From positions 1 to 64,000 of the forward strand of contig LOER01000003.1 of NCBI GenBank assembly GCA_001515945.1: DNA of 64,000 nucleotides, read 5' to 3'. This document shows positions 61,679-64,000 of this stretch, piece by piece (the stretch's first letter is position 1; the number at the start of each line of letters is the position of its first letter). The stretch comes from Desulfitibacter sp. BRH_c19. Its GTDB lineage: Bacteria > Bacillota > DSM-16504 > Desulfitibacterales > Desulfitibacteraceae. Below the pieces are notes generated by a model. That model saw only the letters and a list, made by a program, of their open reading frames with translations, searched no databases and was not told the DNA's origin. Position numbers and translations under genes: made by a program.

Positions 61679-63037
61679 ATGAAAGATATCGAACATAAAT
61701 ATCCATATCAAGGAAACACCCTGGTAGAGTGCTTCAAAAATAGAATTTCAAATAGAACTGCAAAGGTATGTATTATTGGCCTTGGTTATGTTGGTCTTCC
61801 CTTAGCAGTTGAAAAAGGGAAAGTTGGCTTTACTGTGCTTGGTATTGATCAAAATGGAAGTAGAGTAGATAAAATAAACCAAGGATTGAACTATATTAAT
61901 GATGTAAATGATGAGGAACTAAAACAGCTTGTAAATAGGGGAACTATAAAGGCTACTTGCAATTTCTCGGAAGTATCCGAACAGGATATATTAGTTATTT
62001 GTGTACCTACTCCCCTAAATATAAATCGGGATCCTGATATTTCATACGTAAAAAATGTTATAAAAGAATTAATACAATGGTTAAGACCTGGGCAAATGGT
62101 TATCCTTGAAAGCACTACCTATCCAGGTACAACTGAGGAAATAGTACTGCCGCTTTTGGAATCAACTGGATTAAAAGTAGGGAAGGACTTTTTTTTAGTT
62201 TATTCACCGGAAAGGGTTGACCCTGGTAACCAGAGGTATACTACAAAAAATACATCTAAAGTGGTAGGTGGAGTAACACCACTATGTCAGGAAGTTGGCT
62301 GTTTTTTCTATGTTCAGACAATTACCAATGTGGTGCCTGTTTCATCACCTACTGTGGCTGAGATGACAAAGGTTTTTGAAAACACTTATCGGGCAGTAAA
62401 TATTGCACTTGTTAATGAACTGATGATGCTTTGTGACAAAATGAAAATAAATATTTGGGAGATTATTGATGCCGCCAGCACTAAACCTTTTGGTATTCAG
62501 GTCTTCTACCCTGGCCCCGGTGTAGGAGGGCACTGTATCCCCATAGACCCATTTTACTTAAGCTGGAAAGCTCGTCAATATGATTTCTCAACCCGCTTTA
62601 TAGAGTTAGCGGGTGAAATTAATATTCTAGTTTCTCATTACGTTGTCAGTAAGGTTATCCAGGTACTAAATAGCAAGGGTATGTCTTTGAATGGAGCGAG
62701 GATACTTATTTTGGGAGTGGCCTATAAAAAAGACGTAGATGATTACCGTGAGTCTCCTGCTATTAGAATAATTAAGCAATTAACAGATTTCGGTGCCCAG
62801 GTCGTATTTTATGACCCATATATAAGATATATAGAAGGAGATGATAGTTTACTTTTAGATGTTAAATGGGTAAGTCTGACGGACAACGAGATTAAAAAAA
62901 GTGACTGCATACTTATAGTTACAGATCATTCCATTATTAACTATGGAGAAATAGTGGCTCAAGCTAAAGTTGTAATAGATACTAGGAATGCAACAAAAGC
63001 CGTGCTGAATGACCGCGAAAAGATCATTCTTATCTAG
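61679..63037 (+). CDS. wbpA: UDP-N-acetyl-D-glucosamine 6-dehydrogenase, WbpA-like
   Basis: A 452-residue nucleotide sugar dehydrogenase of the UDP-Glc/GDP-Man family. IIGLGYVGLPLAVE (32-45) is the NAD fold, ESTTYPGTTEE (144-154) and the catalytic cysteine Cys286 in GVGGHCIPIDP are the key motifs; GVAYKKDVDDYRESPA is the C-terminal block. The ESTTYPGTT form points to UDP-GlcNAc oxidation to UDP-GlcNAcA, as WbpA, not to UDP-glucose. The oxidoreductase next door fits WbpB. The start has AAAGAGG upstream. Confidence 0.88.
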   Translation: MKDIEHKYPYQGNTLVECFKNRISNRTAKVCIIGLGYVGLPLAVEKGKVGFTVLGIDQNGSRVDKINQGLNYINDVNDEELKQLVNRGTIKATCNFSEVSEQDILVICVPTPLNINRDPDISYVKNVIKELIQWLRPGQMVILESTTYPGTTEEIVLPLLESTGLKVGKDFFLVYSPERVDPGNQRYTTKNTSKVVGGVTPLCQEVGCFFYVQTITNVVPVSSPTVAEMTKVFENTYRAVNIALVNELMMLCDKMKINIWEIIDAASTKPFGIQVFYPGPGVGGHCIPIDPFYLSWKARQYDFSTRFIELAGEINILVSHYVVSKVIQVLNSKGMSLNGARILILGVAYKKDVDDYRESPAIRIIKQLTDFGAQVVFYDPYIRYIEGDDSLLLDVKWVSLTDNEIKKSDCILIVTDHSIINYGEIVAQAKVVIDTRNATKAVLNDREKIILI

Positions 63038-63249
63038 ATAAGGTGGTTATAAGAGAATAATAAGTGCTCTATCAGACGAGATAGTAAACATAGGAATTCA
63101 GCGGGGGAAATCTGTAGTTGTTGGAAGTGGAACTAAATCCTAACTGAAGATGCTCAGGAAAATGTTTAACCGTTTGGAAGGTAGATTTATATTCCGGTAA
63201 AATGCTGTATGAAAAAATTAACCGATAATCTGAGCTTGGAGTGATGGTA

Positions 63250-64000
63250 ATGGTAAACTATGGTATTGTCGGCTGCGGACACATTTCTAATAAACATGCC
63301 CTTGGAATACAAGAAATTGAAGATGCCCGGTTAGTGGCAGTATGTGACAATGATATTACGCGTACTGACCCATTTATAGAAAAATACGAGGTAATCCCCT
63401 ATGAAAGGTATAGTGATTTTCTTGCCGATGCTAGGATTGATGCTGTAATTATCTGTACACCTAGCGGACTTCATGGTTCAATTGGAAAACAGGCGGTTCT
63501 TGCTGGCAAACATGTATTAGTAGAGAAGCCCTTTGTATTAGATATTGCTGAAGGAGAGGAATTAGTTGATCTCTGCCGGGTAAAGGGTCTTAAGCTTGGT
63601 GTAGTTCATCCCAACCGTTTCAAATCAGTAGTTAAAGTGCTAAATAATGCTATAGATGAGGGTTGGTTCGGTAAAGTTACCCATGCTAGTGCAGTACTTA
63701 GGTGGAATAGGAGCAACCGGTACTTTCAGGACGCATCTTGGAGGGGAACGCGGGAGCTTGACGGCGGTATTCTTTTCAATCAGGCTATTCATAATATTGA
63801 TTTATTTAACTGGTTAGTAGGGCCCGTTAAGGAGATATTTGCCTATGGTGCAAAAAGGCTTCACGAAATTGAATATGAGGATGTATGTGTTTCTGTTTTA
63901 AAGCTTTCAAGTGGAGCACTAGGTGTATTAGAAGCAGCTATAACTCTATATCCGGAAAACCTGGAGGAAAGTCTTGCTATCTTTGGAACCCAAGGGACAG
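63250..64000 (+). CDS. Gfo/Idh/MocA oxidoreductase, WbpB-like, 3' end missing
   Basis: The frame is open to the right edge, so about 250 residues are visible of a protein usually near 320-350. NYGIVGCGHISNKHA (about 2-16) is the NAD(P)-binding start; VEKPF (about 95-99) and WRGTRELDGGILFNQAIHNIDL (about 158-179, holding the conserved Asp and His) are hallmarks of the family. After WbpA, the likely step is 3-oxidation of UDP-GlcNAcA, as WbpB, on the way to diacetamido sugars. GGAG is eight bases before ATG 63250; ATG 63244 is in the same frame. Confidence 0.85.
   Translation, partial: MVNYGIVGCGHISNKHALGIQEIEDARLVAVCDNDITRTDPFIEKYEVIPYERYSDFLADARIDAVIICTPSGLHGSIGKQAVLAGKHVLVEKPFVLDIAEGEELVDLCRVKGLKLGVVHPNRFKSVVKVLNNAIDEGWFGKVTHASAVLRWNRSNRYFQDASWRGTRELDGGILFNQAIHNIDLFNWLVGPVKEIFAYGAKRLHEIEYEDVCVSVLKLSSGALGVLEAAITLYPENLEESLAIFGTQGT

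Overview
The window looks like chromosome of a low-GC, anaerobic Firmicute of the class Clostridia, probably near the Peptococcaceae. The reasons are AT-rich DNA, strong AGGAGG ribosome binding sites, frequent TTG and GTG starts, a short HisG with HisZ, a clostridial-type aconitase with an NAD-type isocitrate dehydrogenase, and corrinoid-dependent methyl transfer genes. No rRNA, tRNA, CRISPR array or transposase was seen.

Region 1 (1-24 kb) is an accessory zone of small single genes, mostly on the + strand, each with its own ribosome binding site: five GNAT acetyltransferases, VOC, VanZ-like, DUF2809, QueG, EcsC, NimA-like, MFS, DUF421, DUF6512, DUF975, B3/B4 and GIY-YIG proteins. Several genes are broken (a DUF169 gene, a short membrane-anchored protein, a lipoprotein, a truncated B3/B4 copy, a cysteine-rich remnant). 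At 426-1412 there is an attC-like palindrome and a gene flanked by 15-bp inverted ends, which resembles an integron cassette. The zone ends with housekeeping-type genes: cold shock protein, signal peptidase, hemolysin III, and a pair of pyruvoyl enzymes for polyamine synthesis (SpeD, arginine decarboxylase).

Region 2 (24-41 kb) is core metabolism: a QueG-like Fe-S protein, NUDIX, hisS, a nitroreductase/DppA/PhzF run, aconitase-isocitrate dehydrogenase-FCD regulator, and an almost complete his operon (yerC-hisZ-hisG-hisD-hisB-hisH-hisA-hisF-hisIE; hisC and histidinol phosphatase absent). Two tandem cysteine-patterned microproteins follow it.

Region 3 (41-56 kb) is the most interesting. A cobalamin riboswitch with a terminator precedes hyuA-hyuB (oxoprolinase/hydantoinase family), a YkoE-like ECF substrate component, a UbiD-family decarboxylase, a fused double ECF ATPase and an ECF T component. 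Divergently encoded are UbiX (makes the UbiD cofactor prenyl-FMN) and an LpdD-like prenyl-FMN chaperone. The combination suggests uptake and prFMN-dependent processing of an unidentified substrate when cobalamin is scarce. It is followed by a corrinoid methyl transfer operon: corrinoid protein, UroD-type methyltransferase, GntR/UTRA regulator, second corrinoid protein, DUF1638 protein, short CobW-type GTPase and an unknown protein. A consensus promoter and a GntR-type operator stand in front of it.

Region 4 (56-64 kb) is again accessory: frameshifted membrane genes, a GC-rich repeat also seen near 5.7 kb, a GyrI-like protein, and the start of a surface polysaccharide cluster (an unknown minus-strand gene with a structured leader, then WbpA-like and WbpB-like dehydrogenases, the last running off the right edge).
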